Positions 17,463 through 26,305 of a stretch of 64,000 bases of DNA are shown piece by piece. Both the position numbers and the translations under genes were made by a program. The DNA comes from Domibacillus aminovorans (GTDB lineage: Bacteria > Bacillota > Bacilli > Bacillales > Domibacillaceae): positions 1 to 64,000 of the forward strand of contig NZ_LQWY01000036.1 of NCBI RefSeq assembly GCF_001643235.1, written 5' to 3'. Positions within the stretch are counted from its first letter, which is position 1. The number at the start of each line of letters is the position of its first letter. The notes under the pieces are model-generated. The model did not search any database. It was given only the letters and a program-made list of their open reading frames with translations, and had not been told where the DNA came from.

Positions 17463-17831
17463 GTGAACATATATATACTCATCGGGATCGGCGGCATGAT
17501 CGGAGCGGTTTTGCGGTATAGCGTCAGCATATTAACGGTTTTATGGTGGAGCGGCTCATTTCCGGTTGCGACACTTTTAGCTAATTACATAGGCTGTTTT
17601 TTATTGCCATTTCTCTCGTTCAAACTAAGCGGTGTAGTATCAACGGATGTACAAAAAGCGATCACAACAGGTGTGATTGGTTCTTTTACAACGTTTTCTG
17701 CATTTAGTATTGAAACGATTGCATTGTTTGAATCTGGCAACATATTCGAAGGATGGCTGTATCTTTTTTTAAGTATTATAGGTGGACTCGTTTTTGTGCG
17801 GCTCGGTGATAGAAAGGGGCGCCTGATATGA
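17463..17831 (+). CDS. crcB: Fluoride channel subunit CrcB/Fluc (first copy)
   Basis: 122 residues, four membrane helices. Family hallmarks: GGMIGAVLRY at the N-terminus, NYIGCF in helix 2 and the TTGVIGSFTTFSAFSIE Phe-box region. Fluc proteins form dual-topology dimers that export fluoride; in bacilli two small crcB genes often give a heterodimer of opposite topologies. GTG start at 17463 with GAAGG eight bases upstream. Its stop overlaps the start of the second copy (ATGA). Confidence 0.92.
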   Translation: MNIYILIGIGGMIGAVLRYSVSILTVLWWSGSFPVATLLANYIGCFLLPFLSFKLSGVVSTDVQKAITTGVIGSFTTFSAFSIETIALFESGNIFEGWLYLFLSIIGGLVFVRLGDRKGRLI

Positions 17832-18139
17832 TTTTCGTTGCGATAGGTGGTTTTTTCGGGGCAATCGCACGTTTTTGGCTTGGAAATCATTTGAATAAAG
17901 GATCATTTCCGTATGGAACGTTGTTTGTGAATGTCAGTGGTGCCTTTTTGTTTGGTCTGCTGATTGGGAGCGGGATAGAAGGGAACAGGCTGCTTCTATG
18001 TGGGACAGGTTTCCTCGGTGCCTTTACGACGTTTTCAACGTGGATGTTGGAAGCGGATAAAATGGAAATGAAAAAAGCGGTTTTTTATATTATGTTAACA
18101 TGTGCAGCCGGATTTTTCGGCTCATGGATCGGTTTGTAA
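17828..18139 (+). CDS. crcB: Fluoride channel subunit CrcB/Fluc (second copy)
   Basis: 103 residues, four membrane helices, with GGFFGAIARFW, NVSGAFLFG and GTGFLGAFTTFSTWMLE. It overlaps the first copy by 4 bp, indicating stoichiometric expression and probably a heterodimer inserted in antiparallel orientation. The pair should protect the cell against fluoride. Confidence 0.92.
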   Translation: MIFVAIGGFFGAIARFWLGNHLNKGSFPYGTLFVNVSGAFLFGLLIGSGIEGNRLLLCGTGFLGAFTTFSTWMLEADKMEMKKAVFYIMLTCAAGFFGSWIGL

Positions 18140-18216
18140 GACAGTATAAATGAAAGAAAAACGTATGCTGTGCTATACTTTCTATGTAAAGTAAATGATA
18201 GAAGGGACGCGGGGAA

Positions 18217-19041
18217 ATGCAATTTGTTACGTTAAATAATGGAGTTAAAATGCCACAGCTTGGATACGGTGTATATAAGGTAGAAGACGAGGAAGCGACG
18301 CCAGCTGTTTTGAAGGCCATTGAGGCAGGCTACCGTTCAATCGATACGGCAGCCTTTTATGGAAACGAACGTGGTGTAGGCAAGGCGGTACGGGAATGCG
18401 GTGTACCGCGTGAAGAGTTATTCATTACAACAAAAGTGTGGAATAGTGATCATGGTTATGAGAAGACGCTGAAAGCTTTTGATGAAAGCATGGAGAAGCT
18501 TGGTCTTGATTATCTTGATTTGTATTTGATTCACTGGCCGATGCCAGCTGAAGATACATATGTAGATACGTACAAAGCGCTTGAAAAATTATACGCAGAC
18601 GGACGTGTGAAAGCAATTGGTGTATGTAATTTTAATATTGATCATTTGCAGCGCCTATTGAATGAGTGTGAAGTGAAGCCCGTTTTGAATCAGATTGAAT
18701 GCCATCCGTACCTTGTTCAAAAAGAGCTGAAAGCATTTTGTCAAGAGAACGATATATATGTGGAATCATGGGGTCCGCTTATGCGGGGCGGCGCTATTTT
18801 TGAAAACGAAGCAGTGCAGTCGATTGCAAAAAAACACGGCAAAACACCAGCGCAGGTTATTTTACGTTGGCATTTGCAAAACGGATCAATTGTCATTCCG
18901 AAATCCGTGACACCATCACGAATTGAAGAAAACATCGATGTCTTCGGCTTTGAATTGACGCAGGGAGATATGGATCAAATTACAGCTCTTGACCGCGGTG
19001 AGCGAACAGGCCCAGTGCCCGCTGAATTTAATGGTAAGTAA
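18217..19041 (+). CDS. Aldo/keto reductase
   Basis: 274 residues, a (beta/alpha)8 AKR of the family-5-like group that includes YtbE and YvgN of B. subtilis (methylglyoxal/glyoxal reductase). The catalytic tetrad is complete: Asp and Tyr in SIDTAAFYGNE, Lys in TTKVW and His in LIHWP. The NADPH-binding end carries IPKSVTPSRIEENI. ATG follows GAAGGGACGCGGGG. Single gene with its own terminator. Confidence 0.92.
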   Translation: MQFVTLNNGVKMPQLGYGVYKVEDEEATPAVLKAIEAGYRSIDTAAFYGNERGVGKAVRECGVPREELFITTKVWNSDHGYEKTLKAFDESMEKLGLDYLDLYLIHWPMPAEDTYVDTYKALEKLYADGRVKAIGVCNFNIDHLQRLLNECEVKPVLNQIECHPYLVQKELKAFCQENDIYVESWGPLMRGGAIFENEAVQSIAKKHGKTPAQVILRWHLQNGSIVIPKSVTPSRIEENIDVFGFELTQGDMDQITALDRGERTGPVPAEFNGK

Positions 19042-19043
19042 AG

Positions 19044-19077
19044 AAGGCTGCCGGAAGAAATTCCGGCAGCCTTTTCA
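19044..19077 (+). terminator. Terminator after the aldo/keto reductase gene
   Basis: Perfect 13-bp stem (19044-19056 with 19061-19073), GAAA loop, then TTTT. Confidence 0.9.
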
Positions 19078-19163
19078 TGATTGAAAAGCCGTTATTGTTC
19101 ACGCTTATTGGAATTTAGTCACATTCGAGTGATATGACGATGCTTACTAAAATATTCTCGCGT

Positions 19164-20114
19164 TCAAACACTGTCCCGTTCGATTAATTTATACGCTATT
19201 TCACGATGTGAAACAGTATCCTCTGAAATGGCTAGTTGAAAAGCGATTATTCCGAGCTGCTTCAGGGGAAGTTCTATCGTCGTGATGCCGAGCGGTGCGG
19301 CGATAGCATGATTGTCAAATCCAACGACGGCCACGTCTTCCGGCACATTAAAGCCTAATCGCTTACACTCTAGTATAAATCCTACCGCAACAAAATCATT
19401 CGTGATCAGCATGGCAGGAGGAGGGTCATCAAGTGCTGCCCATTCACCAGCAACACGTGTGCCATCTTCAATCGTCAATGCTTGATCAAAAATCCACTTA
19501 TCTTGCACATGCCCGAACGTTTCTTCATACGCTTTTTTACGAGCTTGACTACTTTTTCCGTCCAATCGGAAGACTGTGTAACCAATTTTTGAATGCCCTC
19601 TTTCAATAAAAAAAGAAATAGCTTCTTTAAACGCTTCATATTGATTTACAAAAACAGATGACATCTGTTCACCGGAACTAGCTTCGCACAATACGATATT
19701 CCCATATGCACTGTAGTCTTCCACTAGTTCAATCGGACACTCCCGCGATGTAATGATAATCCCGTCTACCTGCTTTAATTTCAGCATGTTAAGTGCATCA
19801 ATTTCTTGAGCGATGTCATAATTCGTTTGCACAATCATTAATTTAAAGCCGCTTTTTTCAGCAGCGGATGCTATGCCATTTAAAATGGTTCCGAAGTAAG
19901 GATGGTTTACAAATGGCAAAATGACGCCGATTGTCTCCGTTTTTCCACGTGATAAATGAACGGCATTAATATTTTTTTCGTAGTGAAGCTGTTCGGCAGC
20001 GTTGAGTACTGCCAGTCTTTTTCCGTCACTTACATAAGGATGGTTATTCAACACGCGCGAAACTGTAGCAGTTGACACCCCGGCGATCCGGGCAATATCG
20101 TGAATATTTCCCAT
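19164..20114 (-). CDS. LacI/GalR-family transcriptional regulator
   Basis: 316 residues: N-terminal helix-turn-helix (NIHDIARIAGVSTATVSRVLN), hinge helix around AVHLSRGKTETIG, then a periplasmic-binding-protein-like effector domain (about 60-316). ATG 20114 is preferred: AGAGGG abuts the ATG at 20120 but sits six bases before 20114. No sugar gene lies next to it, so its effector is unknown. A LacI-type palindrome in the divergent region, shared with a 44-codon gene, suggests autoregulation and control of that gene. Confidence 0.88.
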   Translation of the reverse strand: MGNIHDIARIAGVSTATVSRVLNNHPYVSDGKRLAVLNAAEQLHYEKNINAVHLSRGKTETIGVILPFVNHPYFGTILNGIASAAEKSGFKLMIVQTNYDIAQEIDALNMLKLKQVDGIIITSRECPIELVEDYSAYGNIVLCEASSGEQMSSVFVNQYEAFKEAISFFIERGHSKIGYTVFRLDGKSSQARKKAYEETFGHVQDKWIFDQALTIEDGTRVAGEWAALDDPPPAMLITNDFVAVGFILECKRLGFNVPEDVAVVGFDNHAIAAPLGITTIELPLKQLGIIAFQLAISEDTVSHREIAYKLIERDSV

Positions 20115-20147
20115 TGTCATCCCTCTTTTTTAAAAAAGTGCTTGCTC

Positions 20148-20161
20148 TGAAATGCGTTTCA
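20148..20161. promoter_or_regulatory. LacI-type operator candidate
   Basis: TGAAATGCGTTTCA: imperfect palindrome (six of seven paired positions) with the central CG typical of LacI/GalR operators, between the divergent regulator and the 44-codon gene. Confidence 0.5.
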
Positions 20162-20200
20162 CACTTTACAGTTTAAAAAACAAAAGAGGGAGTGGCAAAT

Positions 20201-20335
20201 ATGTTGGGGATTTTTATGTTGCTAGTACTTAGCGTAGTTGAAGTGATAGTGGCCAGGGCTGCACTGAAAGCAGGCGGAGAAGAAGTTAAAATACAGCAAT
20301 TTGAGGAATTTTTCGAAAGGGAACACAAATCATAA
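20201..20335 (+). CDS. Small membrane peptide, 44 residues
   Basis: ATG 20201 is preceded by AGAGGGAG at seven bases. The product has one N-terminal hydrophobic helix (LGIFMLLVLSVVEVIVARAA) and a charged, amphipathic C-terminal half (VKIQQFEEFFEREHKS). I recognise no family. Its strong ribosome site and its place across a LacI-type operator from the regulator gene argue that it is real. Function unknown. Confidence 0.6.
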   Translation: MLGIFMLLVLSVVEVIVARAALKAGGEEVKIQQFEEFFEREHKS

Positions 20336-20377
20336 TTATCACACACCGGCTGAGTGAAGCTGTTTTTTAATAACAAC

Positions 20378-20406
20378 TTGCAAAAAGAGTTATCCTCGCA
20401 TATAAT
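20378..20406 (+). promoter_or_regulatory. Promoter of the nrtR-pncA-pncB operon
   Basis: TTGCAA (20378-20383), 17-bp spacer, consensus TATAAT (20401-20406). The -10 overlaps the first palindromic operator. Confidence 0.8.
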
Positions 20407-20429
20407 TAGTAATTATAAAATTAATAATT
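20402..20429. promoter_or_regulatory. Tandem palindromic operators, probably for the NrtR-like regulator
   Basis: ATAATTA-G-TAATTAT (20402-20416) and AATTA-A-TAATT (20419-20429) share a core with centres 15 bp apart. They lie on and just after the -10 of the operon that encodes the Nudix-type regulator. Assignment to that protein is inferred. Confidence 0.55.
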
Positions 20430-20444
20430 AGTAGGAGAGAGCCA

Positions 20445-21209
20445 ATGAACGATTACGATTCCTCAAAATATCGAACACCGGACGGTTATACAGCGGATAT
20501 TGCAGTTTTCACGATTCTGTCCGAAAAAAAAGAAGAAAAAGCACCGCCGGATATGACGCTTCATATGATGCTCATTCAGCGTGCTGAAACAGACAGTGAA
20601 GGCAATCCGAATTTCGAAGGAGGCAAATGGGCGATTCCAGGTGGCTTCATTCAGCTGGATGAAACTGGAATACAAGCTGCTGCCCGAGAGTTAGTGGAAG
20701 AAACAGGTGTTGAAGGACTTCACATTCGTCATTTTGGTGTCTATGATACACCAGGACGTGACCCGCGCGGTTGGATTATTTCGAATGCGTTTTATGCCAT
20801 TGTACCAGAATCAGCACTTGCCAGTCGGCGAGCCGCTGATGATGCAGCGGACGTTCAATTGTTTAGCATCGAAGACGTATTGAAACTGGATTTGGCGTTT
20901 GATCACCGCGATATTATTACGGATGCACTGACCATGATCCGTTCGGAAATGATCCGGACAACGACGGCGAAGAACTTTTTACCAGAAGAGTTTACGCTCT
21001 CTGAATTGCAGCGGGTGCTGTTGACGGTAACAAATGATCCGAAGATTGCCTCCGATCCGGTCTTTTTCACGAGAGCACCGAAACTGCCATTTATTGAATT
21101 GGTGCTGGACGAATCGGGACAGCCGAAAAAAACGACGCGCCATTCGTACCGGCCGTCACGTCTTTACACATTTAATAAAATTGATATGATCGAATCCATT
21201 TATGGGTGA
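20445..21209 (+). CDS. nrtR: Nudix-related transcriptional regulator, NrtR type
   Basis: 254 residues. N-terminal Nudix domain (about 15-160) with an intact box: Gly, five residues, Glu, seven residues, RELVEETGV. C-terminal winged helix (about 175-254) beginning FLPEEFTLSELQRVLLTV and ending SYRPSRLYTFNK, as in NrtR. NrtR proteins repress NAD genes and release DNA on binding ADP-ribose. The intact box leaves open that it also hydrolyses ADP-ribose. It leads an operon with nicotinamidase and nicotinate phosphoribosyltransferase genes, which supports the call. Confidence 0.85.
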   Translation: MNDYDSSKYRTPDGYTADIAVFTILSEKKEEKAPPDMTLHMMLIQRAETDSEGNPNFEGGKWAIPGGFIQLDETGIQAAARELVEETGVEGLHIRHFGVYDTPGRDPRGWIISNAFYAIVPESALASRRAADDAADVQLFSIEDVLKLDLAFDHRDIITDALTMIRSEMIRTTTAKNFLPEEFTLSELQRVLLTVTNDPKIASDPVFFTRAPKLPFIELVLDESGQPKKTTRHSYRPSRLYTFNKIDMIESIYG

Positions 21210-21231
21210 AAAATGAAGGGATGGGTTTCAA

Positions 21232-21783
21232 ATGAAACGAGCGCTACTCAATATTGATTACACATATGATTTTGTTGCCCCAGACGGGAAATTGACGTGC
21301 GGGGAAGCGGGCCAGGCGTTGGAAGGTGAAATTGTCCGGCTGACGGAACAGTTTGTCGGAGACGGGGATTACGTTGTCTTTGCGGTGGACGTTCATGATG
21401 AAAATGATCCGTATCATCCAGAAACAACGTTATTTCCCCCGCATAACATTCGCGGTACAACAGGGCGCAGCCTATATGGAAAGCTGCAAGATGTGTATGA
21501 GAAAAATCAAGACCGTGACAACGTGTATTATATGGACAAAACACGCTACTCAGCTTTTGCGGGTACCGATCTTAATATGAAGTTGCGTGCTAGAGGGATT
21601 ACGGAAGTACATCTTGTCGGAGTCTGCACGGATATTTGCCTCTTGCATACAGCAGTTGATGCGTACAACAAAGGATACGAAATTGTGATTCATGAACAGG
21701 CCGTTGCCTCATTTAACGAAGCGGGCCACACTTGGGCACTCGGTCATTTTACAAATACGCTCGGAGCGAAAAAGGGGGAATAA
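21232..21783 (+). CDS. pncA: Nicotinamidase
   Basis: 183-residue cysteine hydrolase (isochorismatase fold) converting nicotinamide to nicotinate. Triad: Asp9 in NIDYTYDF, Lys103 in MDKTRYSAF, Cys136 in GVCTDICL. Metal site Asp53, His55 and His62 (AVDVHDENDPYH). The length equals B. subtilis PncA. It starts 22 bp after nrtR and stops 3 bp before pncB, so the three genes form one NAD-salvage operon. Confidence 0.93.
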   Translation: MKRALLNIDYTYDFVAPDGKLTCGEAGQALEGEIVRLTEQFVGDGDYVVFAVDVHDENDPYHPETTLFPPHNIRGTTGRSLYGKLQDVYEKNQDRDNVYYMDKTRYSAFAGTDLNMKLRARGITEVHLVGVCTDICLLHTAVDAYNKGYEIVIHEQAVASFNEAGHTWALGHFTNTLGAKKGE

Positions 21784-21786
21784 TGA

Positions 21787-23238
21787 ATGAAAACGTACAT
21801 GGATGATAGTTTAATGCTGCATACAGATTTATATCAAATTAATATGGCGGAAACGTACTGGCGTGACGGCATACATGACCGCAATTCCGTATTTGATATT
21901 TATTTTCGGAAACTGCCTTTCCGTAATGGATACGGGGTGTTTGCTGGTCTTGAACGAGTAATATCGTTAATTGAGCAGTTTGGTTTTACAGAAAGCGACA
22001 TTAATTATTTACGTTCAACAGGTTATCAGGAAGACTATCTTGAATTTTTAGGAAATATGACATTCACCGGTACGATCCGATCAATGCGTGAAGGGGAAAT
22101 TGTATTTGGCAATGAACCGATGATGCGCATTGAAGCACCGCTTGCGCAGGCACAACTGCTTGAAACGCTGCTTTTGAATGTCATTAATTATCAAACGCTT
22201 ATTGCGACAAAAGCATCTCGCATGATGCAAGTGATAGGGAATGGAACGGCGAGTGAATTTGGCACAAGACGAGCGCATGAAACAGAGGCCGCGGTGTGGG
22301 GAGCTCGTGCTGCGTATATTACGGGCTTTGCTGGCACGAGCAATGTTCGTGCGGGTAAATTATTTGGGATTCCAGTATCCGGGACACATGCTCACGCAAT
22401 GGTACAGGCCTATCAGGATGAATATGTAGCATTTACGAAATATGCCGAAACACACCGCGATTGCGTGTTCCTCGTTGATACGTATGATACACTGCGCTCT
22501 GGTGTACCGAATGCGATCCGTGTAGCAAAAGAATTTGGTAATAAAATTAACTTTAAAGGTATCCGGCTCGACAGTGGCGACCTTGCCTATTTATCAAAAA
22601 AGGCAAGGGAAATGCTGGATGAGGCAGGATTCCCAGATACGCAAATTATGGCATCCAATGATCTTGATGAAGAAACGATTATGAGTTTGGGCGCCCAAGG
22701 AGCAAAAATTGACGGCTGGGGAATTGGTACGAAGCTCATTACTGCATTTGACCAGCCTGCGCTTGGCGCTGTATTTAAACTCGTCTCAATTGAAAATAAG
22801 CAAGGTGAAATGGTCGATACGATTAAAATTTCTGGTAATCCAGAAAAAGTGACGACACCAGGTAAAAAGAATGTCTATCGCATCATTAACAACGCCAGTG
22901 GCCGAGCAGAAGGCGATTACATCGCGTTAGAAAATGAAGATCCGCAAAAGGAAGAAAAACTAAAAATGTTTCATCCACTACACACGTATATTAGTAAATT
23001 TGTAACGAACTTTACGGCTCGCAATTTACATGAAGATATTTTCCTCAATGGGAAACGGGTGTATGAGCTACCGTCGCTTGAAGATATTCGTCAGCACGTT
23101 AAAAAAGGTTTGGATGTTTTTTGGGATGAATATAAGCGTCCTGTTAATCCGGAGCAATATCCGGTCGATTTAAGTCCGGCATGCTGGGATCATAAAATGC
23201 GCAAAATTGAAGAAATGCTGCCACAGTCAGCAAGATAA
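21787..23238 (+). CDS. pncB: Nicotinate phosphoribosyltransferase
   Basis: 483 residues, close to B. subtilis PncB. Typical stretches: LHTDLYQINMAETYW at the start, FGTRRAHETEAAVWGARAAYI, FKGIRLDSGDLAYLSKKAR and ASNDLDEETI. It couples nicotinate with PRPP to give nicotinate mononucleotide (Preiss-Handler step), using the product of the preceding nicotinamidase. GGGGG lies ahead of the ATG. Last gene before a terminator. Confidence 0.94.
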   Translation: MKTYMDDSLMLHTDLYQINMAETYWRDGIHDRNSVFDIYFRKLPFRNGYGVFAGLERVISLIEQFGFTESDINYLRSTGYQEDYLEFLGNMTFTGTIRSMREGEIVFGNEPMMRIEAPLAQAQLLETLLLNVINYQTLIATKASRMMQVIGNGTASEFGTRRAHETEAAVWGARAAYITGFAGTSNVRAGKLFGIPVSGTHAHAMVQAYQDEYVAFTKYAETHRDCVFLVDTYDTLRSGVPNAIRVAKEFGNKINFKGIRLDSGDLAYLSKKAREMLDEAGFPDTQIMASNDLDEETIMSLGAQGAKIDGWGIGTKLITAFDQPALGAVFKLVSIENKQGEMVDTIKISGNPEKVTTPGKKNVYRIINNASGRAEGDYIALENEDPQKEEKLKMFHPLHTYISKFVTNFTARNLHEDIFLNGKRVYELPSLEDIRQHVKKGLDVFWDEYKRPVNPEQYPVDLSPACWDHKMRKIEEMLPQSAR

Positions 23239-23289
23239 GAAGAGGCTGCTCGAAGTTAGTTATTCACTGATTTCGGGCAGCTTCTTCTA
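23238..23289 (+). terminator. Terminator of the NAD-salvage operon
   Basis: AGAAGAGGCTGC-T-CGAA pairs with TTCG-G-GCAGC-TTCTTCT across a 16-nt loop. 23290-23454 has nothing else recognisable. Confidence 0.75.
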
Positions 23290-23454
23290 TTCATTTGAAA
23301 AGAGTAATGAAGACTTGCTTTAACTGATTTTCATCATAGTGAATCATTCATTCGTTTCGATCAAAATAGCTTGCAGGCCATACAGAATGATAGGGTATTT
23401 ATGCTCTTTGTCGAATATAGATAAGCTGTAAGGTGAAAAGAGTGGAGGATAGAT

Positions 23455-24345
23455 ATGACGATTATTGAACTGAACGGGCTTACAAAATATTACGGGAAAA
23501 ACCGTGGAATTGAAGATGTTACATTTTCAGTGGAGGAAGGAGAGATTTTCGGTTTTATCGGACCGAATGGCGCTGGAAAGAGTACAGCGATCCGGACTCT
23601 GCTTAATTTGATTTATCCGACAAAAGGAAGTGCGATGATTATGGGGCGTGATGTTGTGAAAGACTCACAGAAAATACGGAAGTTCACCGGTTATTTGCCA
23701 TCTGAAGTGCATTATTATGAAGACATGAAAGTGAAAGAGTTATTTGCGTATTCTGGCGGATTTTATAAAAAAGACTGCGCCCGGAACGCATCGTATTTAG
23801 CTGAGAGGCTGGAGCTTGACACAAGCCGAAAAATTGAAGATTTGTCATTCGGCAACCGGAAAAAAGTCGGCATTGTTCAAGCGATGCTGCACGATCCGAG
23901 GGTGCTTATTTTAGATGAACCAACTTCGGGCCTTGATCCACTTATGCAAAACGTCTTTTTTGACCTGATCAGGGAAGCGAGAGACAAGGGGGCGACGATA
24001 TTCTTTTCTTCTCACTATTTAAGCGAAGTGCAGAAATTATGTGACCGTGTGGCCATTATAAAAGAAGGGCGTCTCATTAAAGTTGAAAATATGGAAGACA
24101 TCCGTACAAATCAATTTAAAAATGTCTCACTACTTTTTCATGATGCAAGCAAAGCAAATGTGAACATCGATGGAATGTTGCAGAAAGAACGAATCCCGCA
24201 TGGCATCCGCTTTTTATACAGTGGATCAAGCCGGGCGCTGCTCGATCAATTGAAAACTGTGCCATTTGATGACATTCTCATTGAAGAACCTTCGCTTGAA
24301 GAAGTGTTTATTCACTATTATGAGAAAGGCGGCGTGGAATCATGA
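23455..24345 (+). CDS. ABC exporter ATP-binding protein
   Basis: 296 residues. Walker A GPNGAGKST at 36-44, a variant signature LSFGNRKKVG, Walker B VLILDEPTSGLD and switch His in SSHYLSEV, followed by an extra C-terminal domain of about 80 residues as in drug and antibiotic exporters. It is translationally coupled to the permease gene (4-bp overlap). Substrate unknown; the closest general class is the BcrA/NatA-like ABC-2 exporters. Confidence 0.9.
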   Translation: MTIIELNGLTKYYGKNRGIEDVTFSVEEGEIFGFIGPNGAGKSTAIRTLLNLIYPTKGSAMIMGRDVVKDSQKIRKFTGYLPSEVHYYEDMKVKELFAYSGGFYKKDCARNASYLAERLELDTSRKIEDLSFGNRKKVGIVQAMLHDPRVLILDEPTSGLDPLMQNVFFDLIREARDKGATIFFSSHYLSEVQKLCDRVAIIKEGRLIKVENMEDIRTNQFKNVSLLFHDASKANVNIDGMLQKERIPHGIRFLYSGSSRALLDQLKTVPFDDILIEEPSLEEVFIHYYEKGGVES

Positions 24346-25139
24346 TTTATAAGCGTGAAGTGAAACAAGCACAGAAAGCATTATGGATCTGGATCATTGC
24401 GCTCGGTGGCATGTCATTTTTAATTATGAGCGTGTATCCGCAGTTTGCGGCGAATAAAGAGCAACTAGACGATATGATGAAACTATATCCGGAAGCGATG
24501 TTAAAAGCATTTAATATGGACTCGCTTGGCTTTGATACACCACTTGGATTTTACGCGATTGAAGGATATTTGTTTGTCACATTGTTCGGCAGTATTTACG
24601 CGGCAATGATGGCGGGGAGCATGATCGTAAAAGAGGAGAGCGAGAAAACGGTTGAGTTTTTGCTGTCAAAACCGGTCAGTAGAGGACGGATTGTAGCAGA
24701 AAAAGCACTCGCTGTTTTCACGAATTTACTTTTGTTCAACATTGTTCTTTCTTTAATCAACTATGCCGGATTCCGCTATGCGGGGGACGAAGCAATTGAT
24801 ATGAAGATCTTCTTCATGATCTCGCTTGCGCCATTCTTGCTTCATTTGACGTTTGCGGCGATCGCGTTTGCGATCTCGGCGATTATGCGAAAAAGCCGGG
24901 CAGTCACATCGATTTCACTGGCGATTGTGCTTCTCTCGTACTTTTTCGATATCGTACAGAGTATTGCAGAGAAATTCGAGCCGCTGAAATATGTGACGCC
25001 GTTTGAATACGTGGATTCAGCTTACATTATCGAACATACGGCTATCAAGCCGCTGTATGTTAGTCTTATGGCCGGTATTGTCGTCATATGCGTTTTGGTC
25101 GCCTACGCCGTTTATAAACGAAAAGATTTATCGGTTTAA
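24342..25139 (+). CDS. ABC-2-type exporter permease
   Basis: 265 residues, six hydrophobic segments, with the EESEKTVEFLLSKPVSRGRIVAEK element of ABC-2 family permeases after helix 2. Partner of the preceding ATPase. Its last codons overlap by 4 bp the stop of the convergent potassium-channel gene; there is no terminator between them. Confidence 0.88.
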   Translation: MIYKREVKQAQKALWIWIIALGGMSFLIMSVYPQFAANKEQLDDMMKLYPEAMLKAFNMDSLGFDTPLGFYAIEGYLFVTLFGSIYAAMMAGSMIVKEESEKTVEFLLSKPVSRGRIVAEKALAVFTNLLLFNIVLSLINYAGFRYAGDEAIDMKIFFMISLAPFLLHLTFAAIAFAISAIMRKSRAVTSISLAIVLLSYFFDIVQSIAEKFEPLKYVTPFEYVDSAYIIEHTAIKPLYVSLMAGIVVICVLVAYAVYKRKDLSV

Positions 25140-26152
25140 AGGCGGCTATATGCTTCGTCATCACAAATAATAAACAATCGGGCATCGTTTGGAATTGGTT
25201 CATCGAGTTTGGACATAAGAGATAAGTCTTGATGATTCGCGACGAGAAGGATACCTTTTTTAGCGAGTGCATTTTTCGCATCACGATATGTCGTCCAGTC
25301 CGACTGTTTCGGAATATGATACAAATCATGTCCGTCGTTGCATGTCAGCTGACGAATAATTTCGCTCGAACCATTAAATAGCATGGAGCGTGCAGCGAGA
25401 TGGGCTGCTGTATCATTCGGTGTAATAAATTCTTCTACATTAGCATGAGTAAACGCGCTGATATGTTTAGAATCAGCCACTTCGCAGATCGTATATATGT
25501 TTTGATCATGTTTTTTCGCCGTTGCTTCCAGTGTGGAAGCAATGAGCAGCGTTAATCCATCGGCAGCTGATGAGTTGCGTGCGTCATCCGGTGAAAAAAT
25601 CATCACCGATTTTGCTTGTAATAAATTGGCCTGCATTAATGTTGATTCTGCTGCCGGTGCGCCTTTCACGAAATCAACACGTTCATGTAGAAAAGGCGTT
25701 TTTTCGGTCACTTCGTCAATAATAACAGCACGAATGTCAGGAAAAGATTCAAGTAATTCGTTTAACGCAATCTGCGCCCGGTTCGTCCAGTTAATAAGTA
25801 AAATATGATTTTCGCGTGTAATTTGCAATCGGCCTTCCTCCTTCATCCGTTTTCGCACGCTCAATGTGTCAATAACTTTGCCGATCAATACCGTCATCAA
25901 GCCGATGCCAATGACATATAGAAACATCGCAAATAGTTTGCCAGGTACTGTAGCCGGGAATACATCCCCATAGCCAACCGTTACGACCGTTGTCATTGTC
26001 CACCATAATCCTTCAAATGGTGAGACAAATGTTTCCGGTTCGACATAATACATAAAAAAACTGCTGAACAAAATAAGTGTGGACGTGGAGAAAAATAATG
26101 TCCAATTGCTCATATGAACAGCTTTAAAAAACAATTTGCGGAAGAAAATCAT
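25136..26152 (-). CDS. Two-helix potassium channel with regulatory TrkA-N-like domain
   Basis: 338 residues: TM1 (about 17-36), pore loop with selectivity filter TVGYGD at 58-63, TM2 (about 68-90), then a cytosolic RCK-type domain. The Rossmann motif is not the usual GxGxxG but ILLINWTNRAQ, as in the YugO-like group. YugO is a K+ channel used in B. subtilis biofilm signalling; no mistic gene is next to it here. GGAGGTG precedes the ATG by eight bases. Confidence 0.88.
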   Translation of the reverse strand: MIFFRKLFFKAVHMSNWTLFFSTSTLILFSSFFMYYVEPETFVSPFEGLWWTMTTVVTVGYGDVFPATVPGKLFAMFLYVIGIGLMTVLIGKVIDTLSVRKRMKEEGRLQITRENHILLINWTNRAQIALNELLESFPDIRAVIIDEVTEKTPFLHERVDFVKGAPAAESTLMQANLLQAKSVMIFSPDDARNSSAADGLTLLIASTLEATAKKHDQNIYTICEVADSKHISAFTHANVEEFITPNDTAAHLAARSMLFNGSSEIIRQLTCNDGHDLYHIPKQSDWTTYRDAKNALAKKGILLVANHQDLSLMSKLDEPIPNDARLFIICDDEAYSRL

Positions 26153-26305
26153 GAAGTTTTCACCTCCAAATATTTCATGTGCTAATTAGCCTTTTTCTCC
26201 AAAGAACAGCCAATTTCCTTTATTTTTTTCGTGCGAATTAGTTTACTTTTGTCTGAATATTATGTATTTTGATGATAAGACAAAATGGAACAGGAGGAAT
26301 TTGAC

